Positions 63,289 through 64,000 of a DNA stretch of 64,000 nt are shown here, piece by piece. The notes beneath the pieces were generated by a model. The model ran no database searches. It saw only the letters and a list, made by a program, of their open reading frames with translations, and was not told the origin of the DNA. The first letter of the stretch is position 1. Every line of letters begins with the position of its first letter. The stretch lies in contig JBBMNZ010000001.1 in NCBI GenBank assembly GCA_037954325.1, forward strand, positions 14,543,758 through 14,607,757, in the 5' to 3' direction. A program made the translations under genes and the position numbers. Origin of the DNA: Fistularia commersonii. Lineage: Eukaryota > Chordata > Actinopteri > Syngnathiformes > Fistulariidae.

Positions 63289-64000
63289 GTAAATTCACCA
63301 AGCCAGAAAAAGGACTGAGCTGCCATTTATTGGACACAGTTTATACTTAATGTGTTTACTATTGCATCTGCTCTATTTTGATGGGTATTTCTTATAAAAT
63401 GGCTTTACAATTTGAATGCGATCTCTCAGCACGTATCAGTTAAAAAAACCTGGCGGTTCCCTTAAAGCAATGTACACATGGGGTGCCAGGAGGTGTGCTT
63501 CAGTTAGACCTGTTTGTATTGTTTTGACATTGAATTTGTTGAAATATCAAATAATATGACAACATCAAACTGATGATGTTAAACAAATGTTAAACATTTG
63601 TGTCAGAGATTGCAGATTGCAAAAAGATACTTTTAATCCCCTTTTCCAAGGTAGAATCATCACCACGCTACATCTTCTGACCTAATTTAGATAAAGACTC
63701 AAAGCTGTTTAACCTGTATTGAGCCTGGGCAAACACTGCAGACCTGACTTTGACCTTCACTTCGGATTCAGCAGGGGTCCATCCATCAATGTCGCTGGCA
63801 TGCGGTGTCACGGGTGCAATAAAAAACAGGCTTGATTTAAATGTGAGGTTCCAGCAGCAGATTGCGTCATACACAGAGTGTACATACACAGTTTGTAGTG
63901 CAAAGATGTAATGGGCAAATTACTATGAAACTAATGCTTGAAGCTTCTGGTTCATACTTAGCAACTGATTTTGGTTTTGAGAGGATACAATCCTAAAATG
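63289..64000 (+). other. start of the next intron of the SLC35F-type gene
   Basis: AT-rich sequence after the donor at 63289 to the window end. No second coding exon with a matching phase-1 acceptor and recognisable transmembrane sequence was seen. Confidence 0.6.

Noticed and set aside
1..64000. CRISPR arrays, operons, rRNA or tRNA genes
   Set aside because: None seen; the sequence is vertebrate nuclear DNA, and the tandem arrays are simple microsatellites without unique spacers.

Overview
The window looks like nuclear DNA of a teleost fish. Genes are split by GT-AG introns, one only 82 bp and one about 8 kb. CA/TG/TA microsatellites are very abundant, two Tc1-type DNA transposon relics are of kinds common in fish, and there are short retroposon-like repeats with an ATGGATGG tail. 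The recognised genes map in human to chromosome 14q (CIPC, ZDHHC22 and PGF in 14q24.3, SLC35F4 in 14q22-23), so the segment reads as a piece of the fish 14q-like linkage group. Names come from recognising the protein sequences; no database search was possible.

Layout. 0-1.2 kb: AT-rich repeats with a duplicated and inverted unit. 1.2-4.7 kb: zdhhc22 on + (a predicted palmitoyltransferase), two coding exons plus a likely non-coding first exon. 4.7-9.3 kb: cipc on - (CLOCK-interacting circadian repressor), two coding exons, convergent with zdhhc22 as in human. 9.3-22.6 kb: pgf on - (placental growth factor, VEGF family). All seven coding exons were reconstructed, including a separate 63-bp heparin-binding cassette exon in the short intron before the last exon. 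22.6-51 kb: about 28 kb with no coding exon I can support, holding microsatellites, a Tc1 relic at 40.75-42.17 kb and old interspersed repeats. 51-64 kb: the 5' part of an SLC35F3/F4-type transporter gene on +, with two alternative coding first exons (51.26 kb and 63.21 kb). Both end in the same splice phase, so they can join the same downstream exon, which lies beyond the window.

The four genes do not form a pathway; their neighbourhood is conserved linkage. No bacterial-style system, CRISPR array, operon or intact mobile element was found. The points most worth a second look are the pgf cassette exon, the paired alternative first exons of the transporter gene, a perfect 18-bp-arm hairpin at 54.78 kb, the nested duplication/inversion at 0.5-1.0 kb, and a Tc1 relic that ends in a CA microsatellite.
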